From an uncultured Geobacteraceae bacterium (lineage in GTDB: Bacteria > Desulfobacterota > Desulfuromonadia > Geobacterales > Pseudopelobacteraceae), in NCBI GenBank assembly GCA_903875605.1, contig CAIQWT010000097.1, forward strand, positions 62,001 through 126,000: a stretch of 64,000 nucleotides of DNA, given 5' to 3'. Shown in pieces: positions 1 through 9,231 of the stretch; positions within the stretch are counted from its first letter, which is position 1, and every line of letters starts with the position of its first letter. Made by a program: the position numbers and the translations under genes. The notes under the pieces were generated by a model, which made no database searches, had not been told where the DNA came from, and worked only from the letters and a program-made list of their open reading frames with translations.

Positions 1-350
1 TAAACTTTATTACGGTTGCGTGTCCGCGGTGCTTACTCAATTCGATCCAACAGCGTGGACAATGTATTTATTTTTGTCAAAATGACCATACAACTCCACT
101 AACTCGAAAAGGCCATTGAACGGAATCAAAAGTACACACCAAAACCTTTCTGTGTGCTCGGTTTGCAACAGATTCATGACAACTATGTAACATGTTGATT
201 ACACGACTGATTAGACTTGATTATCACTCTATCTTTCTGTAGAAAATGTCGAAACGATGTCCTTGATAAAAACAAGACCATCCCGACAGCGGAAAAAAAC
301 ATGCAGCTATTAAATTAAAGTGGCGACTGCCACGGAAAGCAGGGGGGAAA
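1..350. other. Intergenic stretch at window edge, no gene seen
   Basis: No open frame with a ribosome binding site or recognisable protein was seen on either strand. The stretch is AT-rich and probably holds upstream sequence for the small SAP-like gene that follows. A short near-palindrome, ATGTAACAT, lies near position 185. Nothing else can be supported. Confidence 0.5.
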
Positions 351-530
351 ATGAAGCTGGATGAAATTAAGGAAATTGCCAGGCAGCATGATATTAAGGT
401 TGGGAAAATGAAGAAGGCAGAATTGATAGCTGCAATCCAGGTTGCAGAAAAAAATGAAGTTTGTTTTGAGACAGGTACAGCGGACAGTTGCGGACAAAAC
501 GACTGTTTGTGGCGGGAAGACTGCGCCTAA
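351..530 (+). CDS. Small SAP/Rho-N-like protein with C-terminal cysteine cluster (59 aa)
   Basis: ATG preceded by a G-rich ribosome binding site (AGGGGGG, 341-347). The first 33 residues form a helix-extended-helix pattern (MKLDEIKEIARQHDI, then MKKAELIAAIQ) typical of SAP/Rho N-terminal-like nucleic-acid-binding domains. The tail holds four cysteines (C38, C47, C52, C58) in the pattern C-x8-C-x4-C-x5-C, which could bind a metal or stay as free thiols. I recall similar small SAP proteins from Geobacter-type genomes, but the role is unknown. It converges on the ParA gene. The start and frame are well supported; the function is inferred from fold only. Confidence 0.7.
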   Translation: MKLDEIKEIARQHDIKVGKMKKAELIAAIQVAEKNEVCFETGTADSCGQNDCLWREDCA

Positions 531-581
531 GGTCCTATCTGCCCCTCGTCAGCAAGGCGGGGGGTGGGTCTTTTTGGATCG

Positions 582-1334
582 TCATCTGCTATTTAGCTGG
601 GCTCGCAACACAACTTCCGTCCAAAGGTCACCAAATATTTCTGCCGCATTACTTTTCGGTGCAAAGGCACCTACCGGCGCTCTTTTTACCCCCATATATT
701 CAATGATCGAGAGATAGGGGATACTCGTTCTCAGCAATCCTTTGATATCTGTTTGACCAGCATCCATGGTTTCAAGATGGAGTTTCTTACGCCTGTCCAC
801 CATCGAAAAAAACGGCATCAACTTAAGGGTGAGTTTCTTATGATCCCCCACGTACTCCAGAATTTGATCGTGAGTCCTTAATGACAGAGTGGTGGGGATA
901 AGTGGCACGAGCATGACATCCGCAGAATTAAAGACGTTTTCCGACACCAGTGAAAAACTGGGTGGGCAATCAAGAAACAGGACGTCATAATCATCTTCGA
1001 AACGGCTCAGGAATTCGCTCATGCGTTTTTTGGGTTTTTTTTCACTGTCCAGAAACAGATCCATGTGCCGGTACGAGAAATCTGCCGGCAGCAGGTCCAG
1101 ATATTCAACATCAGTTTCCTTGACCAGCTTTCCGATCTCTTTAGTTTTGAAGAGTTTTTTTGTTCCTCCCCTCACTTCTGGCTTCACATTAAAGTAATAG
1201 CTGGCAGCCCCTTGAGAGTCCAGATCCCACAGAAGTGTCCTCATCCCGCTCTTTGCACATGAGTACGCCAGGTTTACGCATGCGGCGGTTTTACCGACTC
1301 CGCCTTTGATGTTATAGAGGGCAATAATTTTCAT
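582..1334 (-). CDS. ParA/MinD-family ATPase
   Basis: A 250-aa P-loop ATPase of the ParA family. It has the deviant Walker A KGGVGKT near residues 10-16 and a Walker B-like stretch (DVLFLDCPPSFSL) near residues 115-127. Such ATPases partition DNA or position protein complexes through ATP-dependent dimerisation and surface binding. ATG 1334 is chosen over GTG 1340 because the GGGAG ribosome binding site overlaps that GTG. No parB, parS-like repeat or plasmid gene is adjacent, so this is an orphan ParA whose cargo is unknown; chromosome segregation is not implied. Confidence 0.85.
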   Translation of the reverse strand: MKIIALYNIKGGVGKTAACVNLAYSCAKSGMRTLLWDLDSQGAASYYFNVKPEVRGGTKKLFKTKEIGKLVKETDVEYLDLLPADFSYRHMDLFLDSEKKPKKRMSEFLSRFEDDYDVLFLDCPPSFSLVSENVFNSADVMLVPLIPTTLSLRTHDQILEYVGDHKKLTLKLMPFFSMVDRRKKLHLETMDAGQTDIKGLLRTSIPYLSIIEYMGVKRAPVGAFAPKSNAAEIFGDLWTEVVLRAQLNSR

Positions 1335-1632
1335 GTTCACTCCCGGACAGAATCGAGTAATACCCGTATTGACTTTAAGTGATGTATCAACAGATTACAA
1401 GCCTGCCGTAGCCATATTTTCATTTAGCAAATTGCATAACCCCGTCGCATGCACCTAACCCGATCAGATGGCGAATCATCCCACAATCAGTATGGTATAT
1501 TTTCGGCTGATGACAAGCGTAACAGGATCAGCTATATAGTTACATTCAGGAGGGACCGAAACCACACTACATCAGCAAAAAAGGGCCCGGAAACAAGAAA
1601 TTATAATGGTAATTCAATAAATACCGGGTTAG

Positions 1633-2571
1633 CTATTCCCAAAAGACAAGCCCGCCATGCTCGTCGCGACCGGAGTCCAGATTCCAGTCTGAGAATGATG
1701 GCATATCAGTCGTGCCTACTGCATTGATCGCCTTTTCTACAGACCTCCATACCTCCGCAACATTGTCTGCCGCCTCGTCGAATATATCGTCATAATCAAG
1801 GCAATATGGAATTTCAGTCGGCACTAACTGCTCCACAATATACTGTCGACTAACTTTTTTGTATGCCGGATAAGTCAAACCCGTTTTTGCTGCTATAACA
1901 CCGGCAAGCGGAAAAAGCCGGACTTCTCCGGCTCTGCAATCTATAGCCTTGGCAATAAATTCCCTGTGCCACCTGGTACTATCAGGAGGATATGCAGCAA
2001 ACATCTCAGGGTGGACGTCTTCCAGCATCCCCTCCCAGAGCATTACTATATCGCTGTCCAAACCGATTCTGTCGTCGGGATTACCACAGCGCGCAATAGT
2101 CAATGCAAAATGATCCGACTCCCCTATTTCACCAAGACCCATCCTTTGGTAAATGTAACTATCCTGATTCATTTCACAGATTCGGTGGTGGCGCTCATTT
2201 TCAGCATACCCCCCCACCCTGGCCTGTACTATGGGATGTATTGTTACATCCATTGCCACATGCGCACAATATCCAAGCAGCCATGCCAATTGTTTTTCAC
2301 GAGCGGCTCCGCAGCAGTTTCTAACGCGCAAAATACCGCGCACCATCATCTCACATGCCCTGGTATAATGCATGGCATCGGCCCAGCATGATGCTTGGCT
2401 ATTTCCCCGTGCAAGATTTGGGTAATCCGGACTAACTGCCCCCAAAACACAGTAAGGGAAATATTCTGAAACAATGCCTTCAAAACCTGATGCAGGTGAA
2501 AAAATCTTTTCAAGCCTGCCAGGGCGGACAAGTTCATGCATTAGTGTGATATGGGCATAAGGGCCGGCCAT
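1633..2571 (-). CDS. Zinc-dependent phospholipase C-like protein
   Basis: About 312 aa, matching the zinc-dependent phospholipase C superfamily. It has an N-terminal MAGPYAHI, an early Asp-rich segment (GAVSPDYPN), H-rich helix GYCAHVAMDVTIHPIV and further His/Asp positions expected to bind metal. Known members hydrolyse phospholipid head groups, but many bacterial relatives are uncharacterised. ATG 2571 is selected because a strong GGAGG lies 5 nt upstream; an earlier in-frame ATG (2604) has no such signal. There is no clear signal peptide, so a cytoplasmic or peripheral site is likely. It is last in the minus-strand lipid-type cluster, 45 bp after the DUF2062 gene. Family call good; substrate unknown. 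Confidence 0.7.
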   Translation of the reverse strand: MAGPYAHITLMHELVRPGRLEKIFSPASGFEGIVSEYFPYCVLGAVSPDYPNLARGNSQASCWADAMHYTRACEMMVRGILRVRNCCGAAREKQLAWLLGYCAHVAMDVTIHPIVQARVGGYAENERHHRICEMNQDSYIYQRMGLGEIGESDHFALTIARCGNPDDRIGLDSDIVMLWEGMLEDVHPEMFAAYPPDSTRWHREFIAKAIDCRAGEVRLFPLAGVIAAKTGLTYPAYKKVSRQYIVEQLVPTEIPYCLDYDDIFDEAADNVAEVWRSVEKAINAVGTTDMPSFSDWNLDSGRDEHGGLVFWE

Positions 2572-2616
2572 ACAGCCTCCAGGAGTTACCTTTATCAAGA
2601 CCATGACTGATCTGTT

Positions 2617-3102
2617 TTATGAATCAGAGCTTTTGGCTTTTTTTCTGAAAACGGTGGATATAAGCATACCGTAAGTTAGCAGCACGACAGGAAGAACAGT
2701 TACCACCCAGGCAGCAAGAGAAGTAATAACCATCCAGCCCAGGATATTAAGTGACGATGCAGCGGGACTGTTAATCAGTAAAGACAGAGACTGCTGCGGG
2801 ATCTTCGGCCCCCAGGCAAACAGCCATTCACCAAGCTTGAAAAAAGGGATAAACAGAGCCAACTGAAGCGGATATAGTAGATAATTGACCGATTGCAGTG
2901 CTGCGTGATTAAGCCTGAAAAGATGCGCCAACATAACACCTATAAGCGTTGTACCCCACAGCAGAGGCATTGTCCCCAATGCTGCACCAATGCAGAGCGT
3001 CTGGATAAGTTTCCGTGGCGTCATCCCGGATGTCATTACAGACCGGAATCTTTTTACACCTGAGGAGACAAACCTTACCCATAGACGTTCCTCACGCTGC
3101 AT
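2617..3102 (-). CDS. DUF2062-type integral membrane protein
   Basis: About 161 aa with hydrophobic segments near GAALGTMPLLWGTTLIGVML, YLLYPLQLALFIPFF and a C-terminal span (WVVTVLPVVLLTYGMLI). This fits the small multi-pass DUF2062 family, which is often found near glycosyltransferase and lipid genes and has no agreed function. The start is ATG 3102, just after the stop of the upstream Lgt-like gene; an alternative start at 3153 would overlap that gene by 41 bp. Its place in the cluster suggests a membrane helper in lipid handling, which is inference. Confidence 0.65.
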   Translation of the reverse strand: MQREERLWVRFVSSGVKRFRSVMTSGMTPRKLIQTLCIGAALGTMPLLWGTTLIGVMLAHLFRLNHAALQSVNYLLYPLQLALFIPFFKLGEWLFAWGPKIPQQSLSLLINSPAASSLNILGWMVITSLAAWVVTVLPVVLLTYGMLISTVFRKKAKSSDS

Positions 3103-3112
3103 CTCAGACGCG

Positions 3113-4165
3113 TTAAATCCGGTCACTGTGCACATGAAAGCTGAGCGTTGCACCAGTTACCGTGCTGCGTCCCGTATAGAAAAACAATAACACCCAGATG
3201 CACTGTAGAAACAGAATAAGCGCAGGACTCCAGAGGCTCTTCAGCCCGGCAGCAAGGTCAGGTGTACCGCTCTGTGATCCGGCAAAAAAGAAAGCTGCAG
3301 CAACGGCATACACGGCACCAACAAGCCCCATGATCTGATAGGCAGAAATGGAGCCTTCCCCGCGATAGTCGGCCCGAAGTGTTTCCGAAAAAGATCGCCA
3401 CCCCTGTGTGGTTATGGTCGCCAGCAGGAATGCACCCATTTGATGCGAAAGAAGATACATTGCTGCAGCGGTAAGACCGCAGATGCTGTAGAGTACGGCT
3501 GTAAGAGCCTGAACAGGAATAACCTCTGCGCCTTCCAGACCTCCTGCGTAGGCGATTTTTTTGGTGTTGCCGGTAAAAATAAAAGCTCGGCCGGTAAAAA
3601 TCCGTTTGAGCAGCTCCGAACTGATTGAAAGGGGTTTCCCGTAACAGCAGCCAAAACTTATACAGGCCATCCGCCCCAACCCTTCGCCAATTGCATAGGC
3701 AATGGCAATAGCGGCATACGCCGACATAATTGGAATGTGAAATGCCAGCTGTTCACCCGCGGTGAGATTAATTACTGTTATCACAAAAGGCGTGATCACT
3801 ATTCCGACAAATACCGCCCCGCCAACAGTGAAAGTGTGGTTCTTCTTTTCCACAATCCGGGCAACCAGTCGCGACGCCGGCACACAGCAAAAGAGCATAG
3901 AGGCCGCAAGGATGGCCGTCCCGAGTGGAGGAACCCCAACCGCCCCCATAAGCACCAGCAGAACTGCTACCGCCACCAGGTAGGCGTTGGCAGTGAGAAG
4001 CCCGTACCAGGTAAAGTTAACACCATTCCACTCCCCGCTTCCGGTTCTCGAAACCGGCATTGAAGCGACTATCTGCCACTTCTCGCCTGGCAGGACTTTG
4101 AATCCCCACCAGAAATATGCGGTAAAGACCGTAACGGATAAAATCAGTGCCATAGCAATAATCAT
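3113..4165 (-). CDS. Lgt-like (prolipoprotein diacylglyceryl transferase family) membrane protein
   Basis: 350 aa, polytopic, with the layout of the Lgt family: an early NFTWYGLLTANAY segment and the core EGLGRM...GCCYGKP at 161-178. True Lgt moves diacylglycerol from phosphatidylglycerol to the lipobox Cys and carries a GR-x-GNF-x-N signature; here that Asn-containing signature is replaced by the GCCYGKP variant. It is therefore likely a paralogue with another acceptor. It overlaps the upstream PSD-like gene by 4 bp (4162-4165), which implies translational coupling. The later FSETLRADYRGE resembles the EF-LR-D region of Lgt. Family call firm, activity uncertain. Confidence 0.75.
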   Translation of the reverse strand: MIIAMALILSVTVFTAYFWWGFKVLPGEKWQIVASMPVSRTGSGEWNGVNFTWYGLLTANAYLVAVAVLLVLMGAVGVPPLGTAILAASMLFCCVPASRLVARIVEKKNHTFTVGGAVFVGIVITPFVITVINLTAGEQLAFHIPIMSAYAAIAIAYAIGEGLGRMACISFGCCYGKPLSISSELLKRIFTGRAFIFTGNTKKIAYAGGLEGAEVIPVQALTAVLYSICGLTAAAMYLLSHQMGAFLLATITTQGWRSFSETLRADYRGEGSISAYQIMGLVGAVYAVAAAFFFAGSQSGTPDLAAGLKSLWSPALILFLQCIWVLLFFYTGRSTVTGATLSFHVHSDRI

Positions 4166-5178
4166 TGCGCCCCCCTTGACGCCAAAGTTTTTCGTGCTGT
4201 ACCCAGCAGAGACCTCACCCGAATATCCGTTTCCACAAGGGGCTTTTGAAATCCGTGTGTAAAGCGACTTGAAGCGTCTGCGTGGTTCATGTTGTCCAAA
4301 ATGTCCTTTGCAAAGTCAATGCGTCCTTCCTGGAATATCAGTATGTCAGTACTGCTGCCCGGACGATAGAGACTCTTGGGCTGCCCCTTCAGAAAAAACC
4401 GGCCCTTTTCAACCTGTCGTGGCGAGTCATACTCTTTAGAACTGTAGGCCTGGACGATATCGCCTATCATCAGAGCGACTACCTCGACCATTGCCACCAA
4501 TCCGACACCGGTCCCGCCGGCCACATCAGTATCGATGATCGTTACCACACGTTTGTTTTTGGAATATGGAGTGGCAACGGCAACTACTGCGGAGGGGTTA
4601 CAGGAGTGATACTCTCCGTCAATGGTATAGAAATCGACCAGTTCTCCTGCCACTGGAGTGTGGTTATAATGATATTTATCAGGCGTCAGCCTAAAAACAG
4701 CAAAATCTCCACCGTTAAATGTTTCATGCCAGATACCTTTTTCCGGTCCAAGAAATTCTTCATAAGTGAAAAATTTCCCCTTCAGAAAAATCATGGCGGT
4801 TTCACGGAACGACCCCACCAGAACCCTTGCATCAGCCGGAGAAACTACAGCATCCGTTTCATCCGGCATGGGGCGGCATTCCCAGTAACGGATTTTTCGC
4901 TCGAATATTCTGCGAGGAGTATCAAGCTTTGCAGGCGGGTCGAGGCATTCCGACAGATCAATCCCGCAGTTGGCCAGAAAGGCTCGCTTGGACAACACCG
5001 GGCGATCAAAATTGATCATACTGAGGACGTGGGACGCTCGACTGCTGGTCAACATCCTGAACAGGGCGGTCCTGTTCTCGCGCACGTCATGATAGAGCAG
5101 CTGAACCATCCGGTCCCCGAACAAACGCTCGGTGATGACTTTACCGCTATCGCGCTCGATATACTGGTGCGGCATCAT
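4162..5178 (-). CDS. Phosphatidylserine decarboxylase-family protein
   Basis: 338 aa. PSD converts phosphatidylserine to phosphatidylethanolamine using a pyruvoyl group made by self-cleavage. Visible hallmarks are SPADAR (113-118, matching the usual SP-x-DG), DKYHYNHTPVAGE (168-180, matching YHR-x-HSP) and a cleavage-site-like PGSST (273-277, instead of the usual LGST). The shifted serine motif makes a variant pyruvoyl enzyme plausible. ATG 5178 has GGAGCAAC upstream. The gene overlaps the 816-aa gene upstream by 32 bp and the Lgt-like gene by 4 bp. It may be the housekeeping PSD or, more likely given the divergent motifs and company, a specialised paralogue. Confidence 0.8.
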   Translation of the reverse strand: MMPHQYIERDSGKVITERLFGDRMVQLLYHDVRENRTALFRMLTSSRASHVLSMINFDRPVLSKRAFLANCGIDLSECLDPPAKLDTPRRIFERKIRYWECRPMPDETDAVVSPADARVLVGSFRETAMIFLKGKFFTYEEFLGPEKGIWHETFNGGDFAVFRLTPDKYHYNHTPVAGELVDFYTIDGEYHSCNPSAVVAVATPYSKNKRVVTIIDTDVAGGTGVGLVAMVEVVALMIGDIVQAYSSKEYDSPRQVEKGRFFLKGQPKSLYRPGSSTDILIFQEGRIDFAKDILDNMNHADASSRFTHGFQKPLVETDIRVRSLLGTARKTLASRGAQ

Positions 5179-7597
5179 AAGTGTTGCTCCTTTGAATATC
5201 GTGTTGAGAATCTGGCACGACCTGGTCGTGGTGCACCTTAAACAGGATCAGGTTCATCAGGCGTTGCAGGGTGGCACAGTCAGCCTGTTCGCGAAGAACG
5301 TCATCAGTGGCGGTCTCAACAAAGCGAGCTGCATTCTGCCCTTGAAGAATGACGCGCAGGGCATTGCGCTGTGACTCGTCCAGAGGACACTGCTCACGAT
5401 CATAAATGCTGCAGTCCTGAACTAAAAAGCCCATTGCCTCTTCAAGATGGCGCTTACGGAGGGTCGTGCGGTAGTAGCGTTCGGCCCCGGTATTGAAATC
5501 GCGTGGATTGGCACGCATTGGTGACGATGCGTTTACTTCCTCAAGAATGCCGGACGTCAGGCGCCCGGCTGCGGAATAAATGGCAGGTTCGTTAATTCGT
5601 TTTTCCAGGTCGCTAATGGTTTCGTGAAGTCCCATAAGCTCAATCAAATCAGCTGCGTCCTCACGAATCAACGCAATCAGCGCCCGGCGGTACTCATGAA
5701 TCTGAACCCGCAAATAGCCTGGATAGCGGTGACTTGCTCTAATGCCAGCGGTTTTTTTGAGGATTTTTTCCAGAAAAGCATTGGTGCTGTTCCTGCGCAC
5801 AAAAAATGTGGGGAGGCCGATGGCCGAACCAAAAAATATTTGCCGCCGCTCGCTCTCCACAGATGGAGTATCAGGAATATGGGTATGAGTTGTACCAAGT
5901 GCCATATATTTATAGGCCAGTGCTGTGATCAAAGTTTGCAGATTAGCAGCCTGACCCATGTCATCGCCAAAATTTTCGAAGAGACTGTAATATCTGCCCT
6001 CAAAGCCTGAAAAACCCATGGTAGCGTATTCGCGCTGTTTACATAGCAGGTAGACCGACATCTGTTCATCGAACACGCCCATGTCGGCCAGATCGCTACG
6101 CAAACGCTTACTGTTGCCTACCTGACCATCCAGCCCGGGACTGCGCTCTGTTGAGAGCAGACAAACCAGATAATCAATCAATCGGTAGTCAGGAACAAAA
6201 TCTCCTTTCAACCTGAATATGGAACTCACCAGTTTGTCCAGCTTTTGCGGCCCGAAGGGTGTGACCGGTTGGCCGAAGATGGAAAGGTCCGCCTTTTTTT
6301 TCCAGCGACGCCAGATCATTCGCAGATGGGTATAGTCCAGTTCATGCGGCAGAAACCCTAGTGCCTTTTCGGGGTGGAAATCGGTAAAAGCCATCCTGTA
6401 GGGGGCCGCTGTGTAGGTGCCGACAAAGAGTGGCAGAAAATGTTCCGTGATCTTTATTGCCAGGTCACCGAAATGCTTTTCGTGAACCACGTTAAACCCC
6501 GAACCTCCATCGGCAAGAGCAGCGGTCATTCGTCGACTACCGATACTTATATGAGTTCCGTTGTTGGCAAGGCAGACGTTTGAAAGGTTGGGTAGAGCCA
6601 CCAGGTTGGTGAGTATGACACCGGCGTCGCGCAGCTTGGCAATAGCATTAAGCTGGCTGCGCGACAACACTTGATGGCAGAGTTGCATGTAGCGGAATTT
6701 ATCCTCTCCCTTATCCCAACCGGAAAGACATGGGCTCATGAAGAGGTCGCGGTAGAAGCTGTCTGAAACATGGTCATTCAACTCTTTCTGACGAACGGGC
6801 GGATGGGGGGCAAAATAGGTCATTGCCTGCTGACCGCGCTCGGCAAGACCAAATGCCTGATTGGCGTACATCACCAGCAGCTGTGTCATGAGAAAACGGA
6901 TAGCGGTCTCTTTGGCAATAGCCCGGCCCATGCCGGTGCCTGGCGAGAGGGTGACTACATTGAACGAAAATGTTTCCGGCGAGGTATTGTCATTAAGATA
7001 GTGCTCAAGCAAACGTATGCCCGTCTGACTGATACTCTTCGGGAGTATGTGCTGGGAACCGATCAGGTCCGCCAAAGCAAGCTTTATCAGATAACTGATA
7101 GGCAGTCTCAACATCTCCTCGCCCGAGTTATCACGGTATGTAAAGCGACTTGAATCGGCTCGTGTTCCGGCAGCAGGATTCTTTTTATCAGCCAGAAAAT
7201 CTTTTTCCAGTACATCGTGAGCATAGCGGGAAAGGTTTCGACGTGGGAATCGCACCCAGCTGTTTTCCCAGACACCGGAAGGATTGTCCGCCAGAAAACG
7301 TTCAAGATCTGCGACAGCCTTACGTGGTGTTTCACCCGCAGCTGCCCGCTTCATCATATTGGCGAAGAAATTGGACTGTTCAATCAGCAGCGGCAGATCG
7401 ACATCGTTCTGTGCGCCGCAGACTACGGCCTGAAGTTCGCTTTCCGAACCCGCAGTGACATCATTCAACGAAAAAGGCAGTGTGGCCGCCAACTCATCTC
7501 TGGATGCAAAGGAAACACCCAGTCTGGAGAATACCTTGCGGGCGCTTTCCGGTGTCGCGTCTACCTCCTGATTTACGGGAAAGTGCGCGCCGCTCAT
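5147..7597 (-). CDS. Large uncharacterised protein (816 aa), lipid cluster
   Basis: I do not recognise a domain in this protein. It is soluble-looking and helix-rich with no signal peptide. It has several conserved-looking patches (for example TLSPGTGMGRAIAKETAIRF near 222-241, and FEGRYYSLFENFGDDMGQA in the second half) and many Arg/Lys/His residues. It is the first gene of the minus-strand cluster and its end overlaps the PSD-like gene by 32 bp, so the two are very likely co-translated. A role alongside the decarboxylase-like and Lgt-like proteins is inferred from this coupling only. Confidence 0.7.
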   Translation of the reverse strand: MSGAHFPVNQEVDATPESARKVFSRLGVSFASRDELAATLPFSLNDVTAGSESELQAVVCGAQNDVDLPLLIEQSNFFANMMKRAAAGETPRKAVADLERFLADNPSGVWENSWVRFPRRNLSRYAHDVLEKDFLADKKNPAAGTRADSSRFTYRDNSGEEMLRLPISYLIKLALADLIGSQHILPKSISQTGIRLLEHYLNDNTSPETFSFNVVTLSPGTGMGRAIAKETAIRFLMTQLLVMYANQAFGLAERGQQAMTYFAPHPPVRQKELNDHVSDSFYRDLFMSPCLSGWDKGEDKFRYMQLCHQVLSRSQLNAIAKLRDAGVILTNLVALPNLSNVCLANNGTHISIGSRRMTAALADGGSGFNVVHEKHFGDLAIKITEHFLPLFVGTYTAAPYRMAFTDFHPEKALGFLPHELDYTHLRMIWRRWKKKADLSIFGQPVTPFGPQKLDKLVSSIFRLKGDFVPDYRLIDYLVCLLSTERSPGLDGQVGNSKRLRSDLADMGVFDEQMSVYLLCKQREYATMGFSGFEGRYYSLFENFGDDMGQAANLQTLITALAYKYMALGTTHTHIPDTPSVESERRQIFFGSAIGLPTFFVRRNSTNAFLEKILKKTAGIRASHRYPGYLRVQIHEYRRALIALIREDAADLIELMGLHETISDLEKRINEPAIYSAAGRLTSGILEEVNASSPMRANPRDFNTGAERYYRTTLRKRHLEEAMGFLVQDCSIYDREQCPLDESQRNALRVILQGQNAARFVETATDDVLREQADCATLQRLMNLILFKVHHDQVVPDSQHDIQRSNTYDAAPVYRAR

Positions 7598-7873
7598 AGG
7601 CTCTTACCATAGGCGCTGCAAGCCGGATGCGGCGCAGTGGAATAACCTGCAATGCCCCCTGACGCTTTTCGCATGTATAATACTGTTTTGAAAGCTATCG
7701 ATGAAGGCACAATGAAATGTAATGGGTGGGATGTTTGGTACGCCGGGCAGTATATCGATGCAGTAAAATTATTTTTCATATGTTGCATATCATATATTAA
7801 AATTGTGACGAACGTGTTTTCGCTGTGTAAATGTTGTGTTACTTTTCAAACCTTTTTTGAACAGGGGATGGAA

Positions 7874-8629
7874 CTATATCTCCTTAATCACCGACGTGGC
7901 TTTGACAGAATACGAATTTTTTTCTCCCTTGCCGTCCTGGCGGTACATCACCACTGTGGACCCATCCCATGTGATCCAGCGCCGGGCTTTTTTATTCTGA
8001 TCTGAAAAATCCACGATCCTGCAAGGCATATCCTTGCCCCCGAGTTGGTAAAAAGCATTTTGCACAAGACGGTACTCGCGCTTGACTACGGCAATTTTTT
8101 CAACATCAAGGACTCTCAAGGTAATATGCGTTTTATCCGAAAAATCCAGGCGTGCCTCGGGACATTCCATAGTAGTATAATCATAACTACTTCGTGGAAT
8201 AATGATCGTGCGCGTTGCCCCCTGTTCACGCACATCAAAACGGAAGGAGGAAGCATCAAGCCGCCCTTCAATGTCAATAGCGGTCCCGTTTTCTCTCCCT
8301 TTTCGGGAATAGCTGGCCAGACTTCCCTTTAGAAGCGTTCCTTTCTCAATGGTTTCCTGATGGTATCCCATCCACAAAAAAGATGCCTTAACCGCTGTTT
8401 TTGTTTCAAAAAAAATCCCCGCAGCAGCACCCTCTTCAGCCTGACGCTGAGTGGTAGTGACATCTCCAATATTGAACCCCATTGAGGAAACTTTATAGTG
8501 CGCAACTGTTTTCACAGAATTATCGGCAGAATCGCCCGGAAGCGGAATAAAAAGCAGCGTCAGCACTATAGTCGCAACTATTCTGAAGTTGAAGGGCTTC
8601 CCCGAAGATGAGCGACTGAGCAGGATCAC
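7874..8629 (-). CDS. DUF3108-type exported protein
   Basis: About 251 aa. GTG 8629 is chosen because it overlaps the TGA of the PsiE-like gene (GTGA) and has GGGAAGAGG just upstream; a longer frame to 8728 would run deep into that gene. A signal peptide follows (RIVATIVLTLLFIPLPGDS-AD). The mature part is a beta-rich domain (HYKVSSMGFNIGDV, SFRFDVREQG) typical of DUF3108 periplasmic proteins, which are uncharacterised but often linked to the cell envelope. It is coupled to the upstream PsiE-like gene. Confidence 0.7.
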   Translation of the reverse strand: MILLSRSSSGKPFNFRIVATIVLTLLFIPLPGDSADNSVKTVAHYKVSSMGFNIGDVTTTQRQAEEGAAAGIFFETKTAVKASFLWMGYHQETIEKGTLLKGSLASYSRKGRENGTAIDIEGRLDASSFRFDVREQGATRTIIIPRSSYDYTTMECPEARLDFSDKTHITLRVLDVEKIAVVKREYRLVQNAFYQLGGKDMPCRIVDFSDQNKKARRWITWDGSTVVMYRQDGKGEKNSYSVKATSVIKEI

Positions 8630-9063
8630 GCCTCTTCCCTGAAACGGCGGGGAGAAAACCTGACGGCAATGATCCTGATGCAGGCAAGCGAGAGCACCAG
8701 CAAAATCGTCATAGCGACCTCCTGCCACTCCATCTCCTTGTACCAGAAAGCCATGACTTCTGTTAAAACAGTCACCATTACCGTGTCGATGATATAAGTG
8801 ACCTTGACCCTGCCTTCCGTAAAGTAGGCAAGTGCCGTACGCAAAACCTCCACAATGGCAAGCACTGTCAGGATATCAACCAGAATTATCTTGAAAGCAG
8901 AGTGAAAACTTTGCTGAAGAATGAGTCTCAAGTCGTAAAACGTGCAGCCTATTCCTGCTAAAATTGCCATCAGTATAGCTACAATTAATAGCGAAAGTAC
9001 AACACGAGCAGACATCTCAAAAAAACGACTTACTTTCAGATCGACAACATCTTCTTTCCACAT
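8626..9063 (-). CDS. PsiE-like phosphate-starvation-inducible membrane protein
   Basis: About 145 aa with four predicted membrane helices (VVLSLLIVAILMAILAGIG, AFKIILVDILTVLAIVEVL, VTYIIDTVMVTVLTEVMAF, VAMTILLVLSLACIRIIAV) and the FEMSARVVL...FY-L pattern of the PsiE family. In enterobacteria psiE is induced by phosphate starvation, but its job is unknown. ATG 9063 follows AAGGAG by 10 nt and is preferred to ATG 9093. It is divergent from the PHP-glycosyltransferase/ppk genes, so a shared control region is possible. Confidence 0.7.
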   Translation of the reverse strand: MWKEDVVDLKVSRFFEMSARVVLSLLIVAILMAILAGIGCTFYDLRLILQQSFHSAFKIILVDILTVLAIVEVLRTALAYFTEGRVKVTYIIDTVMVTVLTEVMAFWYKEMEWQEVAMTILLVLSLACIRIIAVRFSPRRFREEA

Positions 9064-9213
9064 GACGCATTCGCTCCTTGTGATCTTTTCCATTACTGTA
9101 GCAGGATAAGATTACGATCACGTTATGGTGTAGTGACGATTGGGAAAAATTGTTGGTTATTTTTGGTTACGGTACTCATTTCTACACAACAATCACACAA
9201 ACTCAACATAACT

Positions 9214-9231
9214 GTAACATTGCTATGTTAC
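9214..9231. promoter_or_regulatory. Inverted repeat upstream of PHP-GT gene
   Basis: GTAACAT-TGCT-ATGTTAC is a perfect 7-bp inverted repeat with a 4-bp spacer, ending 11 bp before the start codon at 9243. It overlaps three weak PhoB-box-like half sites spaced 11 bp apart (9212, 9223, 9234). It could be an operator or an mRNA hairpin near the ribosome binding site. The symmetry is visible; regulation is inference. Confidence 0.4.

Noticed and set aside
582-1334. Plasmid partition locus from the ParA gene
   Set aside because: No parB, parS-like repeats or plasmid genes nearby.
4282-5241. 319-aa frame on the plus strand
   Set aside because: Lies wholly opposite the PSD-like gene and shows no recognisable protein; antisense shadow.
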